From an uncultured Clostridium sp. (lineage in GTDB: Bacteria; Bacillota; Clostridia; TANB77; CAG-508), in NCBI GenBank assembly GCA_900553685.1, contig USEI01000001.1, positions 124,001-188,000 on the forward strand: a DNA stretch of 64,000 nt. Reading direction: 5' to 3'. The stretch's first letter is position 1. Every line of letters starts with the position of its first letter. Positions 7,880-17,576 of this stretch are shown one piece after another. The notes beneath the pieces are model-generated. The model ran no database searches. It was not told where the DNA came from and was given only the letters and a program-made list of their open reading frames with translations. The position numbers and the translations under genes are program-made.

Positions 7880-9805
7880 ATGAGTATAAGAAGTAATATA
7901 GAAAAAGTAAAATTTTATATAAAAAGATATGGCTTTTTTTCTACTTTAAAAAAAGTTTTTAAAAGAATATTTAAAATAAAAGAAAATAGAAAAACTAATC
8001 AAGAAGCTTATCAAATTTGGATAGAAAAGAATACTCCTAATGAAGATGAATTAGAAAAGCAAAAAACAACTAAGTTTACTTATGCACCTAAAATTAGTGT
8101 TGTAGTTCCTATGTATAATACTGATGAGAAATTTTTTCAAGATTTGATAGAGTCTTTGAATAATCAAACTTATGCAAATTGGGAACTTTGCCTTGCAGAT
8201 GGTAGTCCAAAGAAAAACGAAAATTTAGAAAAATATTATGAAAAAAATAAAAAAATAAAATATAATTTTTTAGGAAAAAATGAAGGAATTTCAGAAAATA
8301 CAAATGAAGCAATAAAAATGGCAACAGGGGATTATGTTGGATTTTTAGATCATGATGATATTTTATCAGAAGAAGCTTTATTTCAAGTAGTAAAAGTAAT
8401 AAATCAAGATTTAAAAACAGATTTTATTTATACTGATGAAGATAAAATTGATGAAAATTATGAAAGATTTGAACCATATTTTAAACCAGATTATTCACCA
8501 GAAACTTTAGAATGTAATAATTATATAACACATTTTGTAGTCGTAAAAAAAGAAATTATTGAAAAAATTGGAAAATTAAATTCAGAGTTTAATGGAGCAC
8601 AAGATTTTGATTTTGTTTTAAGAGCTACAAAAGTAGCAAATAAAATTATACATATTTCAAAAGTTTTGTATCATTGGAGAGTACATAAAAATTCTACAGC
8701 ATATATTGCAGACACAAAAAATTATGCTTTTGAAGCCGGAAAAAAAGTTATAGAAGCAGATTTAAAAAGAGAAGGAAAATCTGCAACAGTAGAATTTGGA
8801 CAAGAGGTTCCAGGAATTTATAAAATAAAGTATGAGGTAATAGGAAATCCAAAAGTTTCCATACTTATACCCAATAAAGATAACATAAAATTATTAAAGA
8901 AATGTATAACATCAATATTAAAATTTACAACTTATGAAAATTATGAAATTAATATAATAGAAAATAATAGCGAAAAAAAAGAAACTTTTAAATATTATGA
9001 AGAACTTGTAAAAAATTCTAAAATCAAAATTTTAAATTTTAATAAACATACGGTTTTTGATATAAATGGGGAAAAAAGTTTAGAAAATAAAACTTTGAGT
9101 AAAGGTTTAGAAAAAAATAATATAGAGAAAAATATTGAAAATATAGAAACTAAAGAAAATGAATTGCAAAAAGTTTCTGAATTTAATTATTCTGCATTAA
9201 TAAATTTTGGAGTAAAAAATGTAGATGGAGAATTTGTACTTCAGCTTAACAATGATACGAAGTTGATTACTAAAGATTGGTTAGAACTTTTTATAGGATA
9301 TGCGCAAAATAGTGAGATTGGAGCTGTTGGTGCAAGACTTTATTATGAAGATAAAACAATACAACATGCAGGAATAATAGTAGGAGTTTCAGGAATAGCA
9401 GGAAATGCATTAGTTAATTTGCCTTATGGAAAACATGCGTATTTTGGAAGAGAAGCAGCAACAAGAAATGTTTTAGCAGTAACAGGTGCTTGTTTATTTG
9501 CAAGAAGAAGTCTATATTATGAAGTTGGCTTTATGGACGAGAAAGAGTTCAAAGTCGCTTTTAATGATGTAGATTTTTGTTTAAAATTATATGAGAATGG
9601 TTATAGAAATGTATATAACCCTTATATTGAATTAATTCATTATGAATCAAAATCTAGGGGATATGAAATATCAGAAGAAAAAGAAGAAAGATTTGAAAAG
9701 GAAGCTAATAATTTTAAACGAAAATGGAGTAAATACATTAAATATGATCCTTATTATAATAAGAATTTAAGTAGGAAAACTGTAAATTATGATATAGTAG
9801 AATAA
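7880..9805 (+). CDS. Bifunctional GT2 glycosyltransferase (two GT-A domains)
   Basis: 641 residues and a close paralogue of the preceding bifunctional enzyme, including the basic N-terminus ('KFYIKRYGF'). Domain 1 has 'ISVVVPMYN', 'FLDHDDIL' and 'YTDEDK'; domain 2 has 'VSILIPNKD', 'LNNDTKL', 'IQHAGIIVG', 'VTGACLFA', 'FNDVDFC' and 'IHYESKSRG'. An Asn/Glu/Lys-rich insertion of about 45 residues lies between 'ILNFNKHT' and 'NYSALINFGV' in domain 2; the neighbour has a shorter, different insertion there, so this loop evolves fast and may set specificity. Start ATG 7880 follows 'TAGGAGA'. Cytoplasmic surface-glycan chain synthesis is the likely role. Confidence 0.85.
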   Translation: MSIRSNIEKVKFYIKRYGFFSTLKKVFKRIFKIKENRKTNQEAYQIWIEKNTPNEDELEKQKTTKFTYAPKISVVVPMYNTDEKFFQDLIESLNNQTYANWELCLADGSPKKNENLEKYYEKNKKIKYNFLGKNEGISENTNEAIKMATGDYVGFLDHDDILSEEALFQVVKVINQDLKTDFIYTDEDKIDENYERFEPYFKPDYSPETLECNNYITHFVVVKKEIIEKIGKLNSEFNGAQDFDFVLRATKVANKIIHISKVLYHWRVHKNSTAYIADTKNYAFEAGKKVIEADLKREGKSATVEFGQEVPGIYKIKYEVIGNPKVSILIPNKDNIKLLKKCITSILKFTTYENYEINIIENNSEKKETFKYYEELVKNSKIKILNFNKHTVFDINGEKSLENKTLSKGLEKNNIEKNIENIETKENELQKVSEFNYSALINFGVKNVDGEFVLQLNNDTKLITKDWLELFIGYAQNSEIGAVGARLYYEDKTIQHAGIIVGVSGIAGNALVNLPYGKHAYFGREAATRNVLAVTGACLFARRSLYYEVGFMDEKEFKVAFNDVDFCLKLYENGYRNVYNPYIELIHYESKSRGYEISEEKEERFEKEANNFKRKWSKYIKYDPYYNKNLSRKTVNYDIVE

Positions 9806-9836
9806 TTTTAGCAAAAGTATTTTAAGAGGATATAAT

Positions 9837-10373
9837 ATGAAAAAAGATTTTGATGAAGATCCAATAAAAGAAGTTGAAACAGATAATAAAATTTTGATAA
9901 AAACATTAATAATTAGAGTTATTATTGTATGTTTAATTTGTGCTGGATTTTATTATATTGAAGTTAGTATTATGGAAAAAATTAATGAACCTCCAGAATT
10001 TATTTTAGATTCATATATTAATTATGCAAACGGTGAAAAAATACCAACATTATATTATTGTACTGGATATGAGTATGGTATAGATAGTGAATATAGATTT
10101 GAAGACACAAGATTTGGAGATAAAGTTACAACTGTAGAAATATCTTATGAAGCGATTCCCCAAAATACATTAAATCACTACGAGTTTTTTTTATTAACAC
10201 AAGATTATAAATTTTTAGATTATTTTGGTAATGAAGCTAAACTCTTTGTAAAAAATGTAAAAAACGAAGAAAGTGAAGAGTATAAAGAATATGCAGCTTT
10301 TGTAATAATTATAGGAAATACTAAAATTATTTATGGAGTTTTAGAAGGAACTTATGATAGGATTTTTAATTAA
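9837..10373 (+). CDS. Single-pass membrane protein of unknown function
   Basis: 178 residues that I do not recognise. About 20 acidic/polar residues precede one hydrophobic segment (about 22-42, 'TLIIRVIIVCLICAGFYYIE'), followed by about 135 residues probably outside the cell and rich in Tyr, Glu and Asp. No lipobox or sortase motif. It lies 31 bp after a glycosyltransferase and 16 bp before a GtrA-like gene in the same direction, so it is probably transcribed with the polysaccharide genes and may assist the assembly complex at the membrane. The function is not known. Confidence 0.6.
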   Translation: MKKDFDEDPIKEVETDNKILIKTLIIRVIIVCLICAGFYYIEVSIMEKINEPPEFILDSYINYANGEKIPTLYYCTGYEYGIDSEYRFEDTRFGDKVTTVEISYEAIPQNTLNHYEFFLLTQDYKFLDYFGNEAKLFVKNVKNEESEEYKEYAAFVIIIGNTKIIYGVLEGTYDRIFN

Positions 10374-10389
10374 ATTTGAAAGGTAAAAA

Positions 10390-10929
10390 ATGGAAAAGGA
10401 AAATAACAAAACAAAAAAAGAAAATAAAAGTATAACTTTAAAAGTTTTTGAATTTTTTGAAAATATAGGAATATGGTTTTTGGAAAAAATTCATTTAGGA
10501 AAACTTGCTAAATTATATAAAGAGCATATTGAGGGGATGAGATATTTAATTTGTGGAGGACTTTCTACATTAGTAAATATTTTGTCATATATTGTTGCAA
10601 GTTATATTATATTTTTTAGTATTCAAAATGAACAATTAAGAGTAACAATAAGTGATATTTTTGCTTTTATAGTTGCACTTATTTTTGCTTATTGGGTAAA
10701 TAAAATTATAGTTTTTAAAAGTAAATGTAATACTAAAAAAGAATTATTTAAAGAGATATTGTCATTTACATATTGCCGAGTATTCACTCAATTAATTAGT
10801 TTAGGAATGATGAATTTAGCTGTTATTATAAATATGAATGATGTTTTAATGAAAGTGATTGCAAATATTGTTGTTATTATTTTAAATTTTGTTTTAAGTA
10901 AACTTATAATTTTTAAAAAGAAAATTTAA
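10390..10929 (+). CDS. GtrA family membrane protein
   Basis: 179 residues. A charged N-terminus of about 45 residues is followed by four hydrophobic segments with the GtrA-type opening 'RYLICGGLSTLVNILSYIV' and the pattern 'YWVNKIIVFK' before the third segment and 'LSKLIIFKKK' at the end. GtrA proteins are thought to move or present undecaprenyl-phosphate-linked sugars for surface-glycan modification. The polyprenyl-phosphate-type transferase just downstream would make such a lipid-linked sugar and the GT-C-like proteins further on could use it. Confidence 0.8.
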   Translation: MEKENNKTKKENKSITLKVFEFFENIGIWFLEKIHLGKLAKLYKEHIEGMRYLICGGLSTLVNILSYIVASYIIFFSIQNEQLRVTISDIFAFIVALIFAYWVNKIIVFKSKCNTKKELFKEILSFTYCRVFTQLISLGMMNLAVIINMNDVLMKVIANIVVIILNFVLSKLIIFKKKI

Positions 10930-10992
10930 TTTTTATAAGATATACTAGAAATCTAAAGTTTTTGTAAAAATTATAAAACTTTCTTAAATTAT

Positions 10993-11020
10993 TTGAAAAT
11001 ATGTAAATATATGTTATAAT
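10993..11020 (+). promoter_or_regulatory. SigmaA-type promoter with extended -10
   Basis: TTGAAA (10993-10998), a 16-bp spacer and TATAAT (11015-11020) preceded by TG at 11012-11013. It lies 39 bp before the next start codon, implying a second transcription start inside the polysaccharide locus. Confidence 0.65.
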
Positions 11021-11059
11021 ATTAACGAAAAAATCGAAGTTTGAAAGGAAATAAGAAAT

Positions 11060-11998
11060 ATGGATAAAGTAGCTGTTCTAATACCTTGTTATAATGAAGC
11101 AAAAACAGTAAAAAAGGTAGTTGAAGATTTTAAAAGAGAATTACCAGAAGCAGTAATTTATGTATATGATAACAATTCAAAAGATGGAACAGATAAAATT
11201 GCAAAAGATGCAGGAGCAATAGTTAGATATGAAACTAGACAAGGAAAAGGTAATGTTATAAGAACTATGTTTAGAGAAATAGATGCGGAATGCTATATTA
11301 TGGTTGATGGAGATGATACATATCCTGCTGAGAGTGCAAAAGAAATGGTAAAAGCAGTTTTAGAAGAAAATGTTGACATGGTAGTAGGAGATAGATTATC
11401 TTCAACATATTTTAAAGAAAATAAAAGACCTTTCCATAATGTTGGAAATGTTACAGTAAGAGCTTTAATAAACAGAATATATAAAAGTGATATAAGAGAT
11501 GTTATGACAGGATTAAGAGCTTTTAGTTATAGGTTTGTAAAAACTTTTCCAGTAATGTCTAAAGGGTTTGAACTTGAAACAGAGATGACAATTCATTGTT
11601 TAGATAAAAATATGAAAACTAAAAATATAATTATAGAATATAGAGATAGACCAGCAGATAGCCCTTCAAAATTAAACACAATTCCAGATGGAATAAAAGT
11701 TTTAAAAACTATAATGGGATTTTATAAAAATTATAAACCATTAAATTTCTTTTCTATAATTTCTTTTGTAATAGCAGCTATAGGACTTGTTTTGTTTGTC
11801 CCAGCAGTAGTTGTAATGTTTAGAACAGGAGAAATAAAAGTACCATCAATTTTATTGAGTATGTTACTTTTTGTGTGTACATTACAATCTTTATTTACAG
11901 GGTTAACATTAGATAATATAATTAAAAATTCAAAGCAAACTTTTGAAATGAGATTAATAGATTGTGAAAGAGAACTAAAAGATAGAAAGGAAAAATAA
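11060..11998 (+). CDS. Polyprenyl-phosphate glycosyltransferase (DPM1-like GT2) with two C-terminal membrane segments
   Basis: 312 residues. The N-terminal GT-A domain has 'VLIPCYNEAKTV', 'YVYDNNSKDGT' and the metal-binding 'VDGDD' (D83, D85), then 'VGDRL' and 'VMTGLRAFS', a pattern of dolichol/undecaprenyl-phosphate sugar synthases. Two hydrophobic segments follow at about 230-254 and 264-285. These enzymes transfer a sugar from a nucleotide donor to undecaprenyl phosphate at the inner face of the membrane. Start ATG 11060 is preceded by 'GAAAGGA'. With the upstream GtrA-like gene it forms a plausible lipid-linked sugar module. Confidence 0.85.
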   Translation: MDKVAVLIPCYNEAKTVKKVVEDFKRELPEAVIYVYDNNSKDGTDKIAKDAGAIVRYETRQGKGNVIRTMFREIDAECYIMVDGDDTYPAESAKEMVKAVLEENVDMVVGDRLSSTYFKENKRPFHNVGNVTVRALINRIYKSDIRDVMTGLRAFSYRFVKTFPVMSKGFELETEMTIHCLDKNMKTKNIIIEYRDRPADSPSKLNTIPDGIKVLKTIMGFYKNYKPLNFFSIISFVIAAIGLVLFVPAVVVMFRTGEIKVPSILLSMLLFVCTLQSLFTGLTLDNIIKNSKQTFEMRLIDCERELKDRKEK

Positions 11999-12000
11999 AA

Positions 12001-13044
12001 ATGAGTTCAGAAATAAAAGTATCAATAGTAGTACCTATATATAATCTTGAAAAATATGTTCCAAGATGTTTAGATGCTTTAGTAAATCAAACTTTAGAAG
12101 ATATAGAAATACTTTGTGTAGATGATGGTTCAAAAGACTCTGCACCACAAATTATTGAAGATTATAAAAAAAGATATCCAAATAAAGTAAAAACTTTTCA
12201 TAAAGAAAATGGGGGAGAATGGTCTGCAAGAACTTATGGCTTAAAACAAGCAATAGGTGAATATGTAGGATTTATTGATAGTGACGATGTGCCAGAACTT
12301 ACTTGGGCAGAAAAATTATATAATGCTGCAAAAACAAATGATGCAGATATTGCTTTTTCCGGATATGATAGAGTTGACTTAGATACAGGAAAAACAGTTT
12401 CTACTGAAATGACTCAATATGGAACTATGAATAAAGATGTAGATTGGCAAGATGATTTTATAGTTTATGCAAATCCATCTTTATGGAATAAGTTATATAG
12501 AAGAGAACTTGTAAAAGATTTAGAATTTTTACCTTTTAGAGGTTGTAATGATACATTATTTTTAATACATGCATATATGTATGGAGCAAAAAAATTAACA
12601 TTTATACCAGATGTTTTATATCATTATTATTTAAGATCAAGTTCACAAATACATAATATGAATGAAAAAGATATAGAAAACTTAAAAAAATATTTATTAG
12701 TTACAAAAGAAAATGCAAAAAAAATAGGTAAATATGAAGAATATAAAGAAACCTTAGCAACTATGGCATTTTTACATTTAGGAATATCTTGGGCTTTCAT
12801 GCTTTCTTATGATAAGTCTGTAAAAATGAATAAAGCTTTAAAAGAAATAACAAATTATTTAAATGAAAATTTCCCAGAATGGAGAAACAGTAAACATTTT
12901 AATATGATGCATTGCTTCAAAAAAGGATTCAAATTTATATGTATCTGGGGAGTTCATTTATTTTATAAACTACATTTACCAATAGTATATATTTGGGTAA
13001 ATAGATTTTTACTAGATGTAGTAAAGCTAGAAGTTAAATGGTAA
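12001..13044 (+). CDS. GT2 family glycosyltransferase
   Basis: 347 residues beginning only 2 bp after the previous stop. The N-terminal GT-A fold shows 'VSIVVPIYNLEKYV', 'CVDDGSKDSA', 'GGEWSART' (often GGxSxAR in this group) and 'FIDSDDV' near residues 92-97. 'SLWNKLYRREL' and 'YHYYLRSSS' follow, as in EpsH/CpsJ-type capsule and exopolysaccharide transferases. No membrane segment is certain, although the C-terminal 35 residues are hydrophobic enough to touch the membrane. The acceptor and donor are unknown. Confidence 0.85.
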   Translation: MSSEIKVSIVVPIYNLEKYVPRCLDALVNQTLEDIEILCVDDGSKDSAPQIIEDYKKRYPNKVKTFHKENGGEWSARTYGLKQAIGEYVGFIDSDDVPELTWAEKLYNAAKTNDADIAFSGYDRVDLDTGKTVSTEMTQYGTMNKDVDWQDDFIVYANPSLWNKLYRRELVKDLEFLPFRGCNDTLFLIHAYMYGAKKLTFIPDVLYHYYLRSSSQIHNMNEKDIENLKKYLLVTKENAKKIGKYEEYKETLATMAFLHLGISWAFMLSYDKSVKMNKALKEITNYLNENFPEWRNSKHFNMMHCFKKGFKFICIWGVHLFYKLHLPIVYIWVNRFLLDVVKLEVKW

Positions 13045-13127
13045 TTCTTAAATAAATTTAGAATGTTTAAATGTCAAAAAATATAAAATATAAGTTTTTA
13101 ATACAATAAGTTTATAAGGAAAATAAG

Positions 13128-15320
13128 ATGAAAAAAGCAGAAAAATTAAATAAAATATATGAAAATATTTTAGAAAAAATAAAGTTTTTTATTAATAAAG
13201 ATAATTTTACTAAAACAAAATTAATATTAGTAGCTATTATGTCAGTCTTAATAGCTACTTTATGTGAATATACAATTTTTAGAATTTCACACCCAGAATT
13301 TATTTCAAAAAATAGAATTATGCTTGTTTCAATAATAATTATGTTTATTGGAATTCATTTTGTGTTTAAGTTAAGAAAAATGTATGAATTCATACATAAT
13401 CACAGGTACAAAATTGCTTGTGCCTTTTTACTATTTGTAATGATATTTAAATATTCTGGGTCTTCAATTGTAGAATTCAATTCAGAAATTCAACCTCATA
13501 TTGATAATACAAGATATCATACATTATTAGGACAAACTAGAAGAATTAGAACAGATGAATGGGCAACTTCAACTACATACATATTATCTCAAAGTAAAAC
13601 AGAGGTACCATTTCAATATTTTTCAGATGTACTAAGAGGAACTCCAACAGATATGTTTACTGTTGCAAATTCACCTGTTTTAGATATTTTAATGATAGGA
13701 AGACCGTTTCAATTAGGTTTTATGTTATTTGGAACTGATGCAGGTTTAAGTTTTTATTGGTATGCAAGACTTGTTGCAATGATGTTAGGTTCTTATGAAT
13801 TATGTTTAATACTTACAAAGAGAAATAAAAAAGTTTCTTTATGTGGTATGATTGTAATAACATTTTCAGCTGCAGTACAATGGTGGTATTGTATGCAAGT
13901 TCTTATATGGGGACAAATAGTAGTTGTACTAGTAGATAAATTTATGACTACAAACAAAAAAAGAAACAAATATTTGTGTGCTCTAGGGATATTAGTTTCA
14001 GGACTATCCTATATATTTGAATTTTATCCAGCATGGCAAATATCTTTTGGATATGTATTTTTAGCACTTATAATTTGGATATTAATTAAAAATATTAAAT
14101 ATGAAAAATATAGATTTACAAAACATGATGTAGCTGTTATTGTTATAACTTTATTATGTATAGCATTACTTTTAGGAAGATGGTATATGTTATCAAAAGA
14201 TACTTTAGCAGCTGAGATGAATACAGATTATCCAGGAGAAAGAAATGAAGTTGGTGGAGGAGCTTTAAACTTATATTCATATTTTTATAATATATTTTTC
14301 CCAACAGAAGAATATTTAAATCCTTGTGAATATTCAAGTATGCTTTCATTATTCCCAATACCATTAATTTTAGGATTAATATATGTTATAAGAAACAAAA
14401 AAGATTTACATTTTTGGATTCCGATGTTAGTTGTAGGTGGATTTTTAAGTATTTGGTGTGTTTATGGATTTCCAGAGTTTTTGGCTGTACTTACAAAAAT
14501 GTCAATGTCAACGGCTGGAAGAGCATCAATACCACTTGGAACTGTTTGTATTTATATGTTAATTTATTTAATTGGAAATTTTGAAAAAGATGATAAATTA
14601 ATAAATAAAAAATTAAGTTATGTTTTATCAGGAATTTTTATTTTATTTATAATATACAAAGCAAAAACAACAATAGGTTTTGCAGAAGAATTTCATTATT
14701 TAGATAAATTTAAAATATTACTTGGCGGTGAAATTTTCCTTGCATTAATATTTGGAGTTTTAAATATTAATAATGAAAAAATTAAAAATTATACAATTTA
14801 TGGATTAATTGCAGTTGCTTTAATAACAGGATTAGGAGTAAATCCAGTTATAAGAACTACAGATGTACTTTATACAAAACCTGTGGCAATTAAGATGCAA
14901 GAAATTAAAAAAGAAAACCCAGATGCTATTTGGGCTGTAAATGACGCTGGGTGGTATAAAAATGATTATGCAGTTGCAAATGGAATTCGTACAATAAATT
15001 CAACAGCTGTATATCCTAATTTTGAGTTATTTGAAAAGCTTTTAGGGGAGAAGGCAAAAGAAGAAGAAATTAGAAAAATTTATAATAGATATGCTCATGT
15101 AAATTTTGAAGTTACAGATGAAGAAAGTAATGTAGAACTTTTATTTGCGGATAACATTGCAATAAAAGTAAATTATAAAGATCTTCAAAAGTTAAATATA
15201 GAATATATCTTATCAACAGTAGATTTAAATAAAAACTTTAAAGATAATGAAGATGCAAGAAGTACATTTAAAGAAATTTATAATGAAGATAAAATATATA
15301 TTTATGAGGTATTAAAATAA
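13128..15320 (+). CDS. Large polytopic membrane protein, GT-C glycosyltransferase-like
   Basis: 730 residues with a dozen or more hydrophobic segments and an extracytoplasmic C-terminal domain of about 150 residues (from about 580). After the first membrane segments a loop holds 'RRIRTDEWATST' (Asp-Glu at about 143-144); an acidic pair in the first large external loop is a hallmark of GT-C enzymes that use lipid-phosphate sugars. Other clusters are 'AVQWWYCMQVLIWGQ' and 'STAGRASIPLG'. The C-terminal part contains 'AIWAVNDAGWYKNDY'. I infer it adds sugars from a polyprenyl-phosphate donor to the exported glycan, but the family assignment rests on topology and one motif only. Confidence 0.55.
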   Translation: MKKAEKLNKIYENILEKIKFFINKDNFTKTKLILVAIMSVLIATLCEYTIFRISHPEFISKNRIMLVSIIIMFIGIHFVFKLRKMYEFIHNHRYKIACAFLLFVMIFKYSGSSIVEFNSEIQPHIDNTRYHTLLGQTRRIRTDEWATSTTYILSQSKTEVPFQYFSDVLRGTPTDMFTVANSPVLDILMIGRPFQLGFMLFGTDAGLSFYWYARLVAMMLGSYELCLILTKRNKKVSLCGMIVITFSAAVQWWYCMQVLIWGQIVVVLVDKFMTTNKKRNKYLCALGILVSGLSYIFEFYPAWQISFGYVFLALIIWILIKNIKYEKYRFTKHDVAVIVITLLCIALLLGRWYMLSKDTLAAEMNTDYPGERNEVGGGALNLYSYFYNIFFPTEEYLNPCEYSSMLSLFPIPLILGLIYVIRNKKDLHFWIPMLVVGGFLSIWCVYGFPEFLAVLTKMSMSTAGRASIPLGTVCIYMLIYLIGNFEKDDKLINKKLSYVLSGIFILFIIYKAKTTIGFAEEFHYLDKFKILLGGEIFLALIFGVLNINNEKIKNYTIYGLIAVALITGLGVNPVIRTTDVLYTKPVAIKMQEIKKENPDAIWAVNDAGWYKNDYAVANGIRTINSTAVYPNFELFEKLLGEKAKEEEIRKIYNRYAHVNFEVTDEESNVELLFADNIAIKVNYKDLQKLNIEYILSTVDLNKNFKDNEDARSTFKEIYNEDKIYIYEVLK

Positions 15321-15332
15321 AAGGAGTTTAAA

Positions 15333-16241
15333 ATGGCAGATAAAAAAGTAGCTGTAATAATGTCAACATATAATGGAGAATCATTTATAAGAGAACAATT
15401 AGAGTCAATATTAGAACAAACTTACAGAAATGTAGAAATAATAGTTAGAGATGATGGTTCAAAAGATGATACTGTATCTATTGTAAAAGAATATCAAAAA
15501 AAACATAAAAATATAAAGCTTTATGAAGGGGAAAATTTAGGATTTGTTAAGAGTTTTTTTGAACTTTTAAAACTTGCAGATGCTGATTATTATTCTTATG
15601 CAGACCAAGATGATATTTGGATTGAAAATAAAATTGAACTTGCAGTTAATTCATTAAATAAATTAGATAATGCAAAGCCTAATATGGTTTTTGGAAATTC
15701 AGATTATTATGATGAAAATATGAGTTTTATTGGAATGGGTGAAAAGAATAAAGAATATTCTTTTCTGCAGGCTTTATTTGCATGTATTGGCCAGGGAATG
15801 ACAATGACTGTAAATAAAAAAACAAGAGATATGATAATAGAAAATATGCCTAAGTCTTGCTTTTTCCATGATTGGTGGACATATCTATTATGTATTGGAA
15901 TGGGTAATGTAGCTTATAACAATGTAACAACTGTAAAATATAGAAGAAGAAAACAAAATGCTACATCAGAAGGACAAGGATATTTTCGCTTATTGATTTG
16001 GAGAATAAAGAACTTATTATTTAAAAATGGAATGAAAGATATTAAACAACAAATGTTGAATTTTAAGGCAATATATTATGATAAATTATCTGATGAAAAT
16101 AAGCAAATATTAGATTTATTTTCTAATGAAAAATATAGTTTTCGAGTTGCATTAAAAAAAGCTTTTTATCCAAAAAGAATTAGAAGAAGTTTAGTTGATG
16201 ATTTAATGTTAAGGGTAATATTTTTAATAGGAGTTTTATAA
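15333..16241 (+). CDS. GT2 family glycosyltransferase, rhamnosyltransferase-like
   Basis: 302 residues. 'VAVIMSTYNGESFIREQLES' opens a GT-A fold, followed by 'IIVRDDGSKDDT', 'NLGFVKSFF', 'YADQDDIW' (about residues 89-97) and 'FHDWWTYL'. This motif set is shared by RgpB/WbbL-like transferases of rhamnose-containing wall polymers. 'VKYRRRKQNATS' takes the place of the usual YRQHxxN. It starts 12 bp after the preceding stop with 'AAGGAG' before the ATG, and its stop overlaps the next start by one base, so it is translationally linked to the flippase. Confidence 0.85.
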   Translation: MADKKVAVIMSTYNGESFIREQLESILEQTYRNVEIIVRDDGSKDDTVSIVKEYQKKHKNIKLYEGENLGFVKSFFELLKLADADYYSYADQDDIWIENKIELAVNSLNKLDNAKPNMVFGNSDYYDENMSFIGMGEKNKEYSFLQALFACIGQGMTMTVNKKTRDMIIENMPKSCFFHDWWTYLLCIGMGNVAYNNVTTVKYRRRKQNATSEGQGYFRLLIWRIKNLLFKNGMKDIKQQMLNFKAIYYDKLSDENKQILDLFSNEKYSFRVALKKAFYPKRIRRSLVDDLMLRVIFLIGVL

Positions 16242-17500
16242 TGAATTCAGAAAAAAAAGAATTTTTAAAGAATTTTATTTGGAATAGCTTAGGAACTGGA
16301 ATAAATTCATTTAACTCATTATTTTTCTTAATAATTGTAACTAGAGTTAATGATATACAAACAGCAGGCATATTTTCAATAGCTTATGCTACTTCTACAA
16401 TTTTATATACTTTAGCAATGTATTCAGGAAGACTATGTCAAGTAACTGATATAGAAAATAAAATAAAAGATAAAGATTATATAGCAAATAGATTTCTTAC
16501 TTGTGTTTTAATGCTAATAGGTGCAGCAGGTTTTCTAATAATAAAACGTTATGATAGTTTTAAAACAACAATATTTGCATTACTTGCAATTTTTAAAGGA
16601 TTAGAGGCGTTTTCAGATATTTTATATGGAGTAATGCAAAAAAATGGAATATTATATAAATCTGGTCAATCTCTATTTGCAAAAGGATTTATTGGTATTT
16701 TATGCTTTTTAATTGTAGATATAATAACAAGGGATTTAAGACTTGCGTGTTTTGCTGTTATATTAGTAAATGTAATTATTTTAGCTGTATATGATTATTT
16801 AATTACAACTAGAAAGTTAATAGATAATGAAAGTAAAGTAAATTTAAAAAATGTTACATCAATTTTTAAAAGTGAATTCTTTGTATTTGTAAACTCTTTT
16901 GCAGGAATATACATATTAAATGCACCTAAATATGCAATAGATGGATTTTTAACAGAAGATGTTCAAGCAATATATGGATATATAATGATGCCTGCAACTG
17001 TAATGACACTTTTTACACAATTTATTGTAATGCCTTTCTTAGGCAAATTAAAGGAAATGTATGAAGAAAAGAAGCTTAAAGAAATTGAAAAAGTAACTTT
17101 GAAAATCAAGTTGATTGTTATTGCCTTTGGCGGATTTGCAGTACTTGCAGCATTTTTAATCGGACCAGAATTTTTAGGATTGATTTATGGACTTGATTTA
17201 ACAGCATACAGAATGAATTTATGTGTAATTATTGCTTCATATATATTCTATGCAATTTCTTATATAAATTTAGTAACACTAACAACAATAAGACATACTT
17301 TTGTACAATTTGTAATTTACATTATATCTATGATTATTGCATTTTTAGGTTCTAATATACTAGTAAGAGTTTTGAATCTAGGAATTAATGGTGCAACTTT
17401 TTCTTGTACAACAACACTTGCAATACAATTTATTTTATATGCAGTTGTAACTAAATTAATTATATATAAAGAAAATAAGAAATTATCAAATGAAAATTAG
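16241..17500 (+). CDS. Wzx-like oligosaccharide flippase (MOP/PST family)
   Basis: 419 residues with about 12 hydrophobic segments in two halves. The start 'FLKNFIWNSLGTGINSFNSL' matches the first helix of polysaccharide flippases; 'YGYIMMPATVMTLFTQFIV' near the middle is also typical. It probably flips a polyprenyl-diphosphate-linked oligosaccharide outward. The ATG overlaps the preceding TAA (TAATG). A flippase next to an ABC-exporter ATPase is unusual, because the two normally serve different export routes, so the locus may make two products. Confidence 0.75.
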   Translation: MNSEKKEFLKNFIWNSLGTGINSFNSLFFLIIVTRVNDIQTAGIFSIAYATSTILYTLAMYSGRLCQVTDIENKIKDKDYIANRFLTCVLMLIGAAGFLIIKRYDSFKTTIFALLAIFKGLEAFSDILYGVMQKNGILYKSGQSLFAKGFIGILCFLIVDIITRDLRLACFAVILVNVIILAVYDYLITTRKLIDNESKVNLKNVTSIFKSEFFVFVNSFAGIYILNAPKYAIDGFLTEDVQAIYGYIMMPATVMTLFTQFIVMPFLGKLKEMYEEKKLKEIEKVTLKIKLIVIAFGGFAVLAAFLIGPEFLGLIYGLDLTAYRMNLCVIIASYIFYAISYINLVTLTTIRHTFVQFVIYIISMIIAFLGSNILVRVLNLGINGATFSCTTTLAIQFILYAVVTKLIIYKENKKLSNEN

Positions 17501-17576
17501 ATACCTGAAAATTATTAATAATTTTTGTTAATTATTTTATTAATTATTTACGAATTGGATTGTTAATTTGTTCGTT

